DNA of 64,000 bases from CALAGB01 sp963713965 (GTDB lineage: Bacteria; Chloroflexota; Chloroflexia; Thermomicrobiales; Thermomicrobiaceae). The stretch lies in NCBI GenBank assembly GCA_963713965.1, contig OY970217.1:682001-746000 (forward strand), read 5' to 3'. The notes beneath the pieces were generated by a model that saw only the letters and a list, made by a program, of their open reading frames with translations, was not told the origin of the DNA and ran no database searches. Shown piece after piece: positions 35,051 through 44,081 of the stretch (its first letter is position 1; every line of letters begins with the position of its first letter). Made by a program: the position numbers and the translations under genes.

Positions 35051-36577
35051 CTAGTTGCGTCCGGCGCGTCCCGGTTCCGCGGGATGGCTGGCCAGCGACA
35101 GCACCGCCTGCGCTCCCACCGCCACTTCCGAGCCAATCGTCCCGTCGGCCTCCACCAGGATGGCCGAGGGCGTTCCCGTGGCCCCAAAGGCTCTCCCCGT
35201 GGTGAACCCCTGATCCAGCACCACGGTCGACCGGAGTCCCAACTGCTGGTTGGCGTCCACCGTCCCCGTGCTCACGATCAGCAGCTTGGGGGCGTCCTTG
35301 GGTCGGCTCGCCTCCCAGTCCTTCAGGTCCCCCAGCATGCGTTGACAGAAGCCACAGCCCGGATTCCAGAAGAGGAGCAGGGTCCGCTCGCCTCGGAAGC
35401 CGGCCAGTTTCACCGTCGTACCACTCAGGTCGGGCAAGGCTACGTCCGGTGCCGCCGTCCCCAGTCGACTGGCGGGTGGGGGCGCACTCCCGTTGCCATT
35501 CCCATTGCTGGCCGGTCGAGGAGCCGCTGGCACCGATGGTTGTCCGGTGGCGGTGCGGACCAACTGGCGGATCTGCTCGGCCCCCATGGCCAGCGGACTC
35601 TGGATGCGACCGTCGCTCCCGATCAAGACGGCACCCGGTGTGCCATGCGACTGATAGCGTTCGGCCACCTCGCGGTCGTCTTGCAGCAGGATCTGGGTTA
35701 CGCCATGCTCGGTCCCCTTGGTCCGGTTCTCCTCCAACGATCCCCGGCTGATCAACGCCAGGGTGAGGCGGTTCGTGTGGTCCCGTTGCCACGTCCCGAT
35801 CTCCGGGAGCAAGGCATTGCAGGGTCCACAGTGCGGATCGGAGAAGAGGAGGAGGGTCGGTTTGCCGGCCGCCCGCAAGGCGTCCAGCGTCAAGGTCTCC
35901 CCATGCAGTCCCGAGAGGCGGAAGGACGGAGCCAGGGTTCCGACCGGCAGTCCGGCCGCCGGAGCGGTCGGTTGTGCCGCGGGACGTGGAGCCCCGTCCG
36001 GCAGTCCCGCTTCGAGCGACTCGACCCGCGCCAGGAGGCGACCGTTCTGCTGCAACAGGTGCAGCAAGAGCCAGCCTTCCCCGATCAGGACCAGAGCCAG
36101 ACCCACACCGACGACCACTCCCGCGATCTCGACGCCAGAGCGATCGCCGAGCCAGCCGACGGCACTGGTTCCGGCATCGTGCGCGCCGGCCAGCACCACG
36201 AACCCGGCGATCACGGCCAGGACGGTGTTGCGGACGACCGTGGACCAGCCGACCGGTTCGGAATGCAGCTGACCGAAGCAATGGCAGTCGGGGGCCTGAC
36301 CACGAGCCATGGTGACGCCGATCCCGGCAATGAAGAGCAGCAGGAGTGCAAGCGCGGCCAGACCACCCCACCAGGCCGTGGCCAGAGGGATGAGCAAGAC
36401 GGCGGTGGCGAGCTCCACCAGGGGCAAGAGCAGACCAAAAGGACCCGCCAGGACGGACGGCACGCCAAAGCCGGACATCGCCTGGCGTGAGCCAGGGAGA
36501 TCCATGAGCTTGGCCAGCCCGGCCACCACAAAGACGGCCGCCAACACCAGACGCGCCGCCAGCAATACCAAATCCAC
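35051..36577 (-). CDS. MauE/DoxX-like membrane domain fused to two thioredoxin domains
   Basis: The first 150 residues of this 508-residue protein are a four-helix MauE/DoxX-type redox membrane domain (LVLAAVFVVAGLAKLMD; APDCHCFGQL carries a Cys-x-Cys). A further helix near 155-175 leads to two TlpA-like thioredoxin domains with CGPC (about 249-252) and CGFC (about 407-410), joined by an Asn-Gly/Ala-Pro linker. This resembles MauE plus MauD in one chain and would move electrons across the membrane to or from extracytoplasmic disulfides. It starts with GTG behind GGAGGG. The gene after the Tat-exported cysteine-rich protein is this one, which suggests that protein as substrate. Base composition looks GC-richer than its surroundings. 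Confidence 0.88.
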   Translation of the reverse strand: MDLVLLAARLVLAAVFVVAGLAKLMDLPGSRQAMSGFGVPSVLAGPFGLLLPLVELATAVLLIPLATAWWGGLAALALLLLFIAGIGVTMARGQAPDCHCFGQLHSEPVGWSTVVRNTVLAVIAGFVVLAGAHDAGTSAVGWLGDRSGVEIAGVVVGVGLALVLIGEGWLLLHLLQQNGRLLARVESLEAGLPDGAPRPAAQPTAPAAGLPVGTLAPSFRLSGLHGETLTLDALRAAGKPTLLLFSDPHCGPCNALLPEIGTWQRDHTNRLTLALISRGSLEENRTKGTEHGVTQILLQDDREVAERYQSHGTPGAVLIGSDGRIQSPLAMGAEQIRQLVRTATGQPSVPAAPRPASNGNGNGSAPPPASRLGTAAPDVALPDLSGTTVKLAGFRGERTLLLFWNPGCGFCQRMLGDLKDWEASRPKDAPKLLIVSTGTVDANQQLGLRSTVVLDQGFTTGRAFGATGTPSAILVEADGTIGSEVAVGAQAVLSLASHPAEPGRAGRN

Positions 36578-36723
36578 TTAACCCTCCAGCACGATGATCA
36601 AATCGCGGTACGGTCCGCGTCGCCAAGCGAACCCTTGCGACGCGGACACCTCGTATGGATACCTAGGACCAGAGGCGAGCGCTTCGGCATCCCCATCGAT
36701 TCGTTGTTTGCTCACAGCGCCAC

Positions 36724-38553
36724 CTACGCCCCGCCGTGGTTAGCGCAGCAGACTGCATCGCTTTCATTCGGATCGCAGCAAATGTAGCTGCCGTCCGCAC
36801 AGTGAGCATAGGCGAAGTTCGCGGCGCAGCAGTTCCCGTCTGAATCGGCGTATGGAGTGTCACAACACATCGACACCGTCTGTTTGGGATCGACCGCGCA
36901 TTGCTGCCCGCTCGGGCAGCAGATTGTGCTGCCGTCGACCATGATGCAGAACTGATCGTTAGAACAGCAGGTTCCGTCGTCGGCCAGTCCATCGCCTTGT
37001 GGACAGCAATGTCCCGTCCCGTCATTGGTATAGCCACATGTCTCGCTCGCCGCATCACAGCACTCGGTTCCGCACTGGAATGTCGTTCCGACCGGACAGC
37101 AGACTCCGTCAGTCGGACCACAGGTGCTGTCGAGCGACGTTTCTGTGCCGGGCGCACAACATTCGACTCCATTCGGACAGCAGGTCTGCTCTCCATGGTA
37201 GTTTGGCGGGCACTGGTAGCCAGCAATGCAGGGACCACAACTCGTTCCGGCTGTGCAGACGCCATCGCAGCAGACCTCATTCGACCCGCAAGAAGTGTTG
37301 TCCGGCTCTGGGTCGCAGATTCCTCCCGCGTTGCACGTGGAGCAGGTCGGGCAACTGCGCTGCACGTCAGGGACGCACGTGCCGCTGTTGCATTTGCCGC
37401 AACTTCCGCACGTCAGACCGTCGACACTTGGATCGGGGACGCATCCGCTGTCACCTTCCGTCTGACATGGCGGACAGCCACCTTTCCCGCCACCGTTGCC
37501 GCAAACGCAGGTGACAGGATCCTGAGTTTCGCCATCCGGACACGACACCGATGGACATTTGCACGTGCAGCTATCGAAGTCGAATACCTTGCTACCATCA
37601 CAGATAGTGGAGACGCACGTGCCCGAGCAGCAAGTCAGCCCGCTGCCGCAATCCGTGCCGTTCTCGGACGCCACGCACTGTCCAGACGATGGACTACATT
37701 CCTGACAGGCGTCGCATTCCTTTGGAACGCATGGACCGTCGGGATCGTTCGGACTGTAGACCTCGCATGGTCCGCAGATCGGAGCGCAGGTGACGAGGAA
37801 CGTTACCGGATTCACCGCGCAGCGCTCGTTCGATTGGCAGCATGTTCGATTGAACCAACTTGAACAAGTCGTTGTATCCGGCGGGCATTGGCACTTGCCG
37901 TCGATGCAGGAAAGATCGCCGCAGTCGTGACCACAGCGCCCGCAGTTCTTTGGGTCGGATCGCAGATCGGAGCAGCTGACGCTGGAGGATGGATCACTCA
38001 ATCCAAAGGGAAGTCCCGGGCTGACGTGTCGACAACACGTATTGCCAGCAGCACAGCACCCGTCGCCGCAGCATGATTCGCCAACCTCGCAGCAAAACTG
38101 AGGCTGGCCCATCGGAACTCCGAATCCCGTATTCGGCGGGCACTGTACCCCTGACTCGCAGCAGTTCGATCCACGACAGCAACGATCGTCAAGACAATGT
38201 CCACCGCGCGGGCATTGCGCCAGGTCGCACTCCGCAAGGGCACTGAAATAGGCGCGATCGACGAGAATCTTGCAGGTGAAGTCGATAACGGTGCCCGAAT
38301 TGCCGCCGCCACCCTCCCCAGCATTCCCGCTGCAGGCTGACATGTTCGCATCGCGATTGGCCTTTGCGTCTGAATAGCACTGCGCGAGAGCAGCGCTGGA
38401 GCACGTTTCCCCAACAGCCCCCGCGTCTTGAACGCGCGCGGAGCGACCTACCACTGCGGCGGCCACGCCGCCGAGAAGTCCCTTTAGTACGCCTCTGCGT
38501 GACGTTGATTTGCCCAACGATCTCGTCAGATCGTCGAATCGCCAGTCCTGCAT
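36724..38553 (-). CDS. Tat-exported cysteine-rich repeat protein
   Basis: The 609-residue protein starts at the ATG at 38553 (AGGGGAC upstream) and has a twin-arginine signal, SRRGVLKGLLGGVAAAVVG, near residues 18-36. By hand count about 96 residues are cysteine, many as CC pairs in units such as CCGDGCCAAGNTCC, GVCCPVGTTFQCGTECC and GNCCAAN. The spacing resembles short disulfide-knotted (granulin/EGF-like) units, but I cannot name a family. Tat export would allow folding, cofactor or metal loading, or disulfide formation before transport. The MauE/thioredoxin fusion follows 146 bases downstream on the same strand; a BTAD-type regulator lies upstream. Confidence 0.82.
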   Translation of the reverse strand: MQDWRFDDLTRSLGKSTSRRGVLKGLLGGVAAAVVGRSARVQDAGAVGETCSSAALAQCYSDAKANRDANMSACSGNAGEGGGGNSGTVIDFTCKILVDRAYFSALAECDLAQCPRGGHCLDDRCCRGSNCCESGVQCPPNTGFGVPMGQPQFCCEVGESCCGDGCCAAGNTCCRHVSPGLPFGLSDPSSSVSCSDLRSDPKNCGRCGHDCGDLSCIDGKCQCPPDTTTCSSWFNRTCCQSNERCAVNPVTFLVTCAPICGPCEVYSPNDPDGPCVPKECDACQECSPSSGQCVASENGTDCGSGLTCCSGTCVSTICDGSKVFDFDSCTCKCPSVSCPDGETQDPVTCVCGNGGGKGGCPPCQTEGDSGCVPDPSVDGLTCGSCGKCNSGTCVPDVQRSCPTCSTCNAGGICDPEPDNTSCGSNEVCCDGVCTAGTSCGPCIAGYQCPPNYHGEQTCCPNGVECCAPGTETSLDSTCGPTDGVCCPVGTTFQCGTECCDAASETCGYTNDGTGHCCPQGDGLADDGTCCSNDQFCIMVDGSTICCPSGQQCAVDPKQTVSMCCDTPYADSDGNCCAANFAYAHCADGSYICCDPNESDAVCCANHGGA

Positions 38554-38683
38554 TCCCGTCCCCTCAGGCCACCGCTTCCGCAACATTGAAGCACCAACAA
38601 GCCCAACTTCGACCAATCGTGCCGGAGTCGAGGCCCGCGGTCCGTTGCGAATTAGGCGGGCAAATCGCCGCGAAACATACTCT

Positions 38684-38707
38684 CCCGATCCCATCGTACG
38701 GATCGGG
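38684..38707. repeat. Inverted repeat upstream of cysteine-rich gene
   Basis: CCCGATCC (38684-38691) and GGATCGGG (38700-38707) form a perfect 8-base inverted repeat with an 8-base spacer, about 130 bases upstream of the cysteine-rich gene start. It could be an operator or a leader hairpin. Confidence 0.45.
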
Positions 38708-38791
38708 TGTTACGTGAGCGTTATTTACCGCTGCGGTTTCCCTATCTGCGAATCAATGCACAAGTAGAGATTACAACATTCAAGATCATTG

Positions 38792-41707
38792 CTAAGGTCG
38801 TCGCAGTTCGCGTCTGTAAGCCAATACGCGACGTATCGACAGACTTTGCTCGGCAATCAACGCCTCGGAGACCGCTTCATCAAGCGTCCAACACATCCCC
38901 TCTTGCCAGGCGGCGTCGAACAGCTCAGACCCGATCGATTGTCTGGCGAGATCCGTGTATCGCTCGAACTCTTTTTGATCTGGTGGATGCAGCTTGAACT
39001 CTGTGCCAGGCAACGCGCAGTTCGCCTCCCAGGCCCCATAGAGACGCGCGCCAACGGCAGGCTGACCGGCAGCACACATGATCGCGGCCATGCCTCCGAG
39101 AAACGACAGGGGGCCAGTGCGATAGCCGAGCTCATGAGCGAGCACGTACGCATCCCGAAACCAACGTGCCGCCAATTGGGTCTTCCTATGTTGAAGTGCA
39201 ACGAATGCGAGGTTATGGAGACGTACTGCGATTCCTTGCTGGTCACCGAGGTCGCGATCGAGGCACAACGCCTCACGATAGAATCGTCCAGCGGCATCAT
39301 AGTCCCCTGCGAGCCGCGCCTCTTCGCCCATCACGTTGAGCGCTCGCGCCATCCCGTTCCGATCGTTGATCGACCGAAAAAGCGCAAGGCTCTCCTGGGC
39401 GGTCAGTGACGCCCGTTCCGGATGTCCGGCCACCAACGTTGCATTGGCGAGATAGGCGAGAGACCAGGCGGTGCCCCGCCTATCGTTGAGCTCTAGATGG
39501 ATCTCCAATGACTCTTCGAAAAGTCGGATACACAGTTCGATTTGCAGAATTCGTCTGGCGAGCTCACCAGCACCGAGTGTGGCTCGCGCACGTTCTCGCG
39601 TTCTGACGCAGTGAGGACGAGCAAGGCTCGTCTGTATCCAGCGCAGCCCTTCGGCCGAGTGCCAGCGAATCCCCCAGAAACGCCACATGACCGCCTCGAT
39701 CCGCAGCGCGAGCTCCGGATCGTCTTGCTCGTTAGCCCAGCGGAGCGCGGACCTGAGATTGTCGTGTTCCCGTTCAATCCAGGTGAAGTGTCGCACTTGG
39801 TCAGGACCTGAGAGCTGCGGCTCGATCCGCTCCAGTGTTTCAGCAAAGTAGAGCGATAGGCGTCGGTGCATCTCGTCGGTTTCGCCTGCTTCATGCAGCA
39901 TTTGCGAGGCGAATTGTCGTATCGGCTCTAGTAGGTGGTAGCGCGCAAAATCGTCCCCAGTCTCAACTTGAATCAAGGACTTGGATGCCAGTAGATCGTG
40001 TCGCTCCAGAATGGTGTTGAACTGCAGACAATCATCGGCACAAACCGCTTCAGCCATCTCCAACGTCCAGCCTCTCGAGAAGACTGCCAACCGTCTGAAC
40101 AGGATGCGCTCGTCGGGAGAGAGAAACTGATAGCTCCAGTCGAGCGTCGCACGCAGCGTTTGCTGGCGGGTCGTCAACCGGCGCGGTCCTCCAATCAGAA
40201 CCGTCAACGCGTCATCAAGACGATCCGCGAGCTGTGCCAGTGAAACGACCGAGGCTCTCGCCGCTGCAAGCTCGAGAGCCAGCGGCATGCCGTCGAGCCG
40301 CCTGCAAATCGTGCAGACGTGTCTGACGTTTTCCGAATCCAGCGTGAAGCGCGGCGTGGCCAGGACCATTCGATCGACGAACAGTCGTACTGAATCAAAT
40401 TCGAGGGCTGACTCGACACACTCATCGGTGGACGGCACCGCCAGAGTCGGAACGGCCCACGGACGCTCACCGTGGATGCGCAGGGTTTCACGACTGGTCG
40501 CCAAAATATGGAGGTCGGGGCATGAGTTCAACAACGCCCCGGCGATCTCGGCGCATTCAGCGATAATGTGCTCGCAGTTATCGAGAATAAGCAGCACCGG
40601 CCCGTTACGAAGCGCTTGTGCCAGCGTCTCCAGAACCGCTTCACGCGCGTCTGTCTCAATCGAGATCGCATCGCCTATCGCTTGCGCCAGCAACGACGGA
40701 TCCGTCAGGCTCGCTAACGATACGAGCCAGATACCGCCCGGAAAGCGGTCGCCGAGATGATGTGCTGCTTCGATCGCCAGACGAGTCTTGCCAATACCGC
40801 CAGCGCCCACCAACGTCACCAGTCTGTGGTCCCGAACTTGATTCTCGACGTTTCGTACGTCCTTTTCTCGCCCAATGAACTGTGATACTGGGTGTGGCAG
40901 GTTACCGACGGTCGACCGTCGGTTTCGAGCTTCAGACGGCGACTCTGGCGCAGACAACGGTATTGGATGAGGGGATGACTCCTTGATCCGCAAATACAAG
41001 TCTCTCGTTTGCGGATCGGGCGTAATTTCAAACGCCCGAGCTAAGTTGACACTCAGCTGTTCGTAGAGAGCCAGTGCTTGCGATCGATCGCCTGCCTCCG
41101 CGAAGAGACGCATCAGGTCGCGATGACCGGACTCATGGTTTGGTGCAGCCGAGATCAACCGCTGTAGCGCGGTGACAGCCGATGGCATTTCGTCTTGCTC
41201 TTGGTGGATTCGGGCGACATCGCGAAGAAGACGGATGTAAGTCGACTCAAGAAAGTCGCGACAGAATGCGGTCCAATCCTCATAGAGGTCATCCGGAAGC
41301 AATGGACCAGCGTATTGCTGTATGGCGTGCCAATACGCGTCGGCGTCGGATGAAAGCTGTGCTCGACGCGCTGCATCTGCGAAACTGCGCACGTCGGTCC
41401 AAATCAGGTGACACGGATAGAGCTGAATTCGCTCTCCCTGTGACCAAAGGACGCGATCTTGATCGAGCGGCAAACTACGGAGCTGTCGTCGAGCCAGATG
41501 CAACACTTGTCGCAGACTATTTCCGCCTGATGAGATGTGGGCATCAGGCCAGAGAACGTCGATCAGTTGGTCTCGCAGCAACGCTTGATCGGGTGTGATT
41601 GCCAGCCGTTTCGTGAGCTGTGCGGCTTTGCGACTGCGCCACGCATCAGCGGTGAGGATCTTACTCCCCGCTGAAATTTCAAATTTACCGAGGAGGTATA
41701 CACGCAT
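38792..41707 (-). CDS. BTAD/SARP-type regulator with STAND ATPase and TPR domains
   Basis: This is a 971-residue multidomain regulator. Residues 1-95 look like a winged-helix DNA-binding domain (MRVYLLGKFEISAG... LRDQLIDVLWPD), followed by a bacterial transcriptional activation domain of TPR type to about 245. A STAND/NB-ARC ATPase follows with Walker A VGAGGIGKTRLA near 300, Walker B LLILDNCEH near 370, then LDGMPLALELAAARA. The C-terminal 330 residues are TPR-like (GTAWSLAYLANATL, GMARALNVMGEEARLAGDYD). Such AfsR/SARP-like proteins activate neighbouring genes. The start is uncertain because no ribosome site fits; upstream ATGs at 41776 and 41800 are in frame. Nearest downstream target is the cysteine-rich gene. 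Confidence 0.87.
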   Translation of the reverse strand: MRVYLLGKFEISAGSKILTADAWRSRKAAQLTKRLAITPDQALLRDQLIDVLWPDAHISSGGNSLRQVLHLARRQLRSLPLDQDRVLWSQGERIQLYPCHLIWTDVRSFADAARRAQLSSDADAYWHAIQQYAGPLLPDDLYEDWTAFCRDFLESTYIRLLRDVARIHQEQDEMPSAVTALQRLISAAPNHESGHRDLMRLFAEAGDRSQALALYEQLSVNLARAFEITPDPQTRDLYLRIKESSPHPIPLSAPESPSEARNRRSTVGNLPHPVSQFIGREKDVRNVENQVRDHRLVTLVGAGGIGKTRLAIEAAHHLGDRFPGGIWLVSLASLTDPSLLAQAIGDAISIETDAREAVLETLAQALRNGPVLLILDNCEHIIAECAEIAGALLNSCPDLHILATSRETLRIHGERPWAVPTLAVPSTDECVESALEFDSVRLFVDRMVLATPRFTLDSENVRHVCTICRRLDGMPLALELAAARASVVSLAQLADRLDDALTVLIGGPRRLTTRQQTLRATLDWSYQFLSPDERILFRRLAVFSRGWTLEMAEAVCADDCLQFNTILERHDLLASKSLIQVETGDDFARYHLLEPIRQFASQMLHEAGETDEMHRRLSLYFAETLERIEPQLSGPDQVRHFTWIEREHDNLRSALRWANEQDDPELALRIEAVMWRFWGIRWHSAEGLRWIQTSLARPHCVRTRERARATLGAGELARRILQIELCIRLFEESLEIHLELNDRRGTAWSLAYLANATLVAGHPERASLTAQESLALFRSINDRNGMARALNVMGEEARLAGDYDAAGRFYREALCLDRDLGDQQGIAVRLHNLAFVALQHRKTQLAARWFRDAYVLAHELGYRTGPLSFLGGMAAIMCAAGQPAVGARLYGAWEANCALPGTEFKLHPPDQKEFERYTDLARQSIGSELFDAAWQEGMCWTLDEAVSEALIAEQSLSIRRVLAYRRELRRP

Positions 41708-42312
41708 CGCCGAATCGGCGACATGGACGTCGAAACCAGCTCCCTCTCCGCACCAATCGCCAGGAGATTCAGGCATCAAGTCCGCCGCTCGCCTTCGCAA
41801 ACGAGCGGTTGATTCGTGGATGGCTGGGTTGTGCCGCTATCCTGTTGGTCGTCAGTAGTGTCGAAGAAGAAACGAAAATGCTGATCGCGCCGCAGTACAA
41901 ACACCAACGAATAACTCGGGTTCACCAGATTCGCCGCCCCAAGTAGATCTCCCCGCACGTCGCATCCCCTATGCAAGTGCTCGATTCATCTCATCCCGAA
42001 CACGTGTTCGGTCGATCCAAGCGTAGCTCCATGAGTATGCCGCGTCCAAGCTCGTCACGCGCCGTTTGAGCGCCGGAACGCGGGTTCTGGAACTAGACCT
42101 TTCCACATCACGGTCGTCGACCGTGTTTACGACCAGCTCCCCTGCGGCCATACGCCATGAGACGTATCCAACGCAGTCTGACAGAGAAACGAAAATTGCT
42201 CACTTTTGGTTGCGCAATCGAGCAAATGAGTCTCTTGTGAATCGTTCGACTCGCTCTGGTTCGTTCAACAACGGGACAAAGTTCAGAGATGACATCACAG
42301 CTTATACTACGT
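41708..42312. other. Intergenic region upstream of the BTAD regulator
   Basis: No convincing gene. The small leftward frame at 41776-41976 (66 codons) includes protein-like sequence but lacks a ribosome site and homology I recognise. One perfect palindrome is noted separately. Confidence 0.4.
42109..42125. repeat. 17-base palindrome
   Basis: CACGGTCG-T-CGACCGTG is a perfect palindrome with a single central base, in the 605-base region upstream of the BTAD regulator. It may be a protein-binding site. Confidence 0.4.
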
Positions 42313-43953
42313 CTACACTTCCGGCCAGAAGCGCGTGTTACGCCCGGATCGATCGTTTCCCTCGTTTTGGTTCTCGCTCTGCTCCAGCATTCGGGCCTGA
42401 GCAAACCCGAGAATGGTGACGAAGACGACTACGCCGATGAGATTGCCCAGCAGGGCGGGAACGAAATTGCCAAGGAACCAGTCGCCCAAGGTGATCGGCG
42501 CTCCAAGCATCATCGCGGTGAAAATCTCGGGTGCCGAAATAACCACGTGGTTAAAGTGGGCCGCGACGATGAGAAAGCCAGTCATCCAGATGACAACGAG
42601 CCGTGGGCCCAGACCGGTCGCCGCGAGAATCAACCAGGTCATGATGGTCATCAGCCACCCAGCGAAGATGGCCTTCATAAACGCATCCCAGAACGAGTAG
42701 TTGACTTTGTCGACGGCGACCTGCTTCAGAAAATCCGCCGATGGTCCATTCAATACTCCCGTTCGACTCATCAGGAATGCCGCGATAGCGCTGCCAACCA
42801 TATTGAAGAACAGCACATAGCCCCATAACTCCAATAGGTCGCGAATCGTACCGCGGCCCCGAATCACTCCGGTGATCGGAAACAGGAAATTCTCGGTGAA
42901 GAGTTCGCCTTTTCCTACAAGTACAATCACGAAGCCAATCGGAAAGACGAAAGCACCGAGCCATTGGGCCCGCTCGAAACCCAACGTCTGGAGCCATGGT
43001 CCCGCGGTCCAGGACATGGCAATCGCGCCAAAGCTCACGCCGAATGCGCCCAGAAGCGCCGTAATCGCGTGTGCCGGATTGAGACGCCGTAGCCGACGCG
43101 CTCCGACCTGAGCTGCCGTCTCGATAACCTCGGGAGACTCGGCGCCGAGCGCGTTCTCCCGTTCCTCCGACACTTGAGGAACGGGTCGTGCCTCAATGCG
43201 ATCCCGCATGCGCGCCACGTCGTCATCGATAGTGCCGAGTCGATCGCGCGAAATGCGAAACTGGTTGCGCGCCGAGGACGAAATGAGTTCAAGTTCTTCG
43301 TCGATGAGACCATCAAAGAGGCGTGTCAGCCGCTCGCCCGCCCGTCCGATCTCGCCCATTAGCCCGCGCACATCGGGCGATTCGGTGCCGTCTTCGCGCC
43401 GTTGCGACCTCGAGCGCGACTCGCTGGCGTGCGCGTCGCGCTCGATCGACAGTAACACCAACTGGAACACATCGACGACCTGATCCAGGAGAACCGCAGC
43501 GAAATCCGCCGGAGATTGTTCTTTTCTGCCGCCAAAGCGCGCCGTTCCGCGTCGAACTGGGGTCAGCGATCGAGGCTGCAACACGGCGACGAAGCTTTGA
43601 CCGAGGAGAATGTCCAGCCGGTCCCACACGATCTCGTTGTCCACCGGTAACGACGGCACGTTACAGCGGATGTGGAACTGCTCCGCATCGTCGGCTTGCG
43701 CCAGTCCGGTGGCAACCTGCCAGTCTTGTACGTGCTCGAGCAACGCGTCGTCGACGCCGAGCCGCTCGGCAAACTGCTGGATCTCGTCATGACTCGGTCG
43801 TACGAGCTCCACATATTCAAACGGCAATTGTGAGGATGATTCTTCATTTGTTGGGGCGTGAACGTGTTCTGAAGCGTTCGTGTTGGCACCTCCCGCACGG
43901 ACAAATTCCGCGGCGCGCCCACGCACCGCCACAGCCGTTGGCTGATTGAGCAC
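42313..43953 (-). CDS. CorA-like cytoplasmic domain fused to FNT-family channel
   Basis: The 546-residue protein joins two transport families. Residues about 45-290 resemble the soluble funnel domain of CorA (YVELVRPSHDEIQQFAERLGV, LEHVQDW, ILLGQSFVAVLQPRS, AVLLDQVVDVFQLVLLSIE, then a long charged helix). Residues about 298-525 are a formate/nitrite-transporter (YfdC-like) channel: FGVSFGAIAMSWTAGPW, VGKGELFTENFLFPITG and the central-pore histidine in AAHFNHVVIS. The CorA pore motif GMN is absent, so only the regulatory part was borrowed. It would be a monovalent anion/weak-acid channel gated by a cytoplasmic sensor; that role is inference. The start is GTG with a poor ribosome site. It lies 128 bases after the acyltransferase gene. 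Confidence 0.8.
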   Translation of the reverse strand: MLNQPTAVAVRGRAAEFVRAGGANTNASEHVHAPTNEESSSQLPFEYVELVRPSHDEIQQFAERLGVDDALLEHVQDWQVATGLAQADDAEQFHIRCNVPSLPVDNEIVWDRLDILLGQSFVAVLQPRSLTPVRRGTARFGGRKEQSPADFAAVLLDQVVDVFQLVLLSIERDAHASESRSRSQRREDGTESPDVRGLMGEIGRAGERLTRLFDGLIDEELELISSSARNQFRISRDRLGTIDDDVARMRDRIEARPVPQVSEERENALGAESPEVIETAAQVGARRLRRLNPAHAITALLGAFGVSFGAIAMSWTAGPWLQTLGFERAQWLGAFVFPIGFVIVLVGKGELFTENFLFPITGVIRGRGTIRDLLELWGYVLFFNMVGSAIAAFLMSRTGVLNGPSADFLKQVAVDKVNYSFWDAFMKAIFAGWLMTIMTWLILAATGLGPRLVVIWMTGFLIVAAHFNHVVISAPEIFTAMMLGAPITLGDWFLGNFVPALLGNLIGVVVFVTILGFAQARMLEQSENQNEGNDRSGRNTRFWPEV

Positions 43954-44081
43954 GGTGGGATGCCTGGGCCTCTAGAACGCACGCAAGGTGCCATCGGTCT
44001 AGGCAGGCGGAGGCCAAGTAGAGAGGGGGGCTCTCACGTGAACAATCAAGACGGGGAGCCCAACCTGCCAGACAGGAACCG

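Noticed and set aside
34884..36626. 580-codon leftward frame and 468-codon rightward frame over the MauE/thioredoxin gene
   Set aside because: Their translations are low-complexity Gly/Arg/Pro-rich; the third frame shows clear membrane helices and two thioredoxin motifs.
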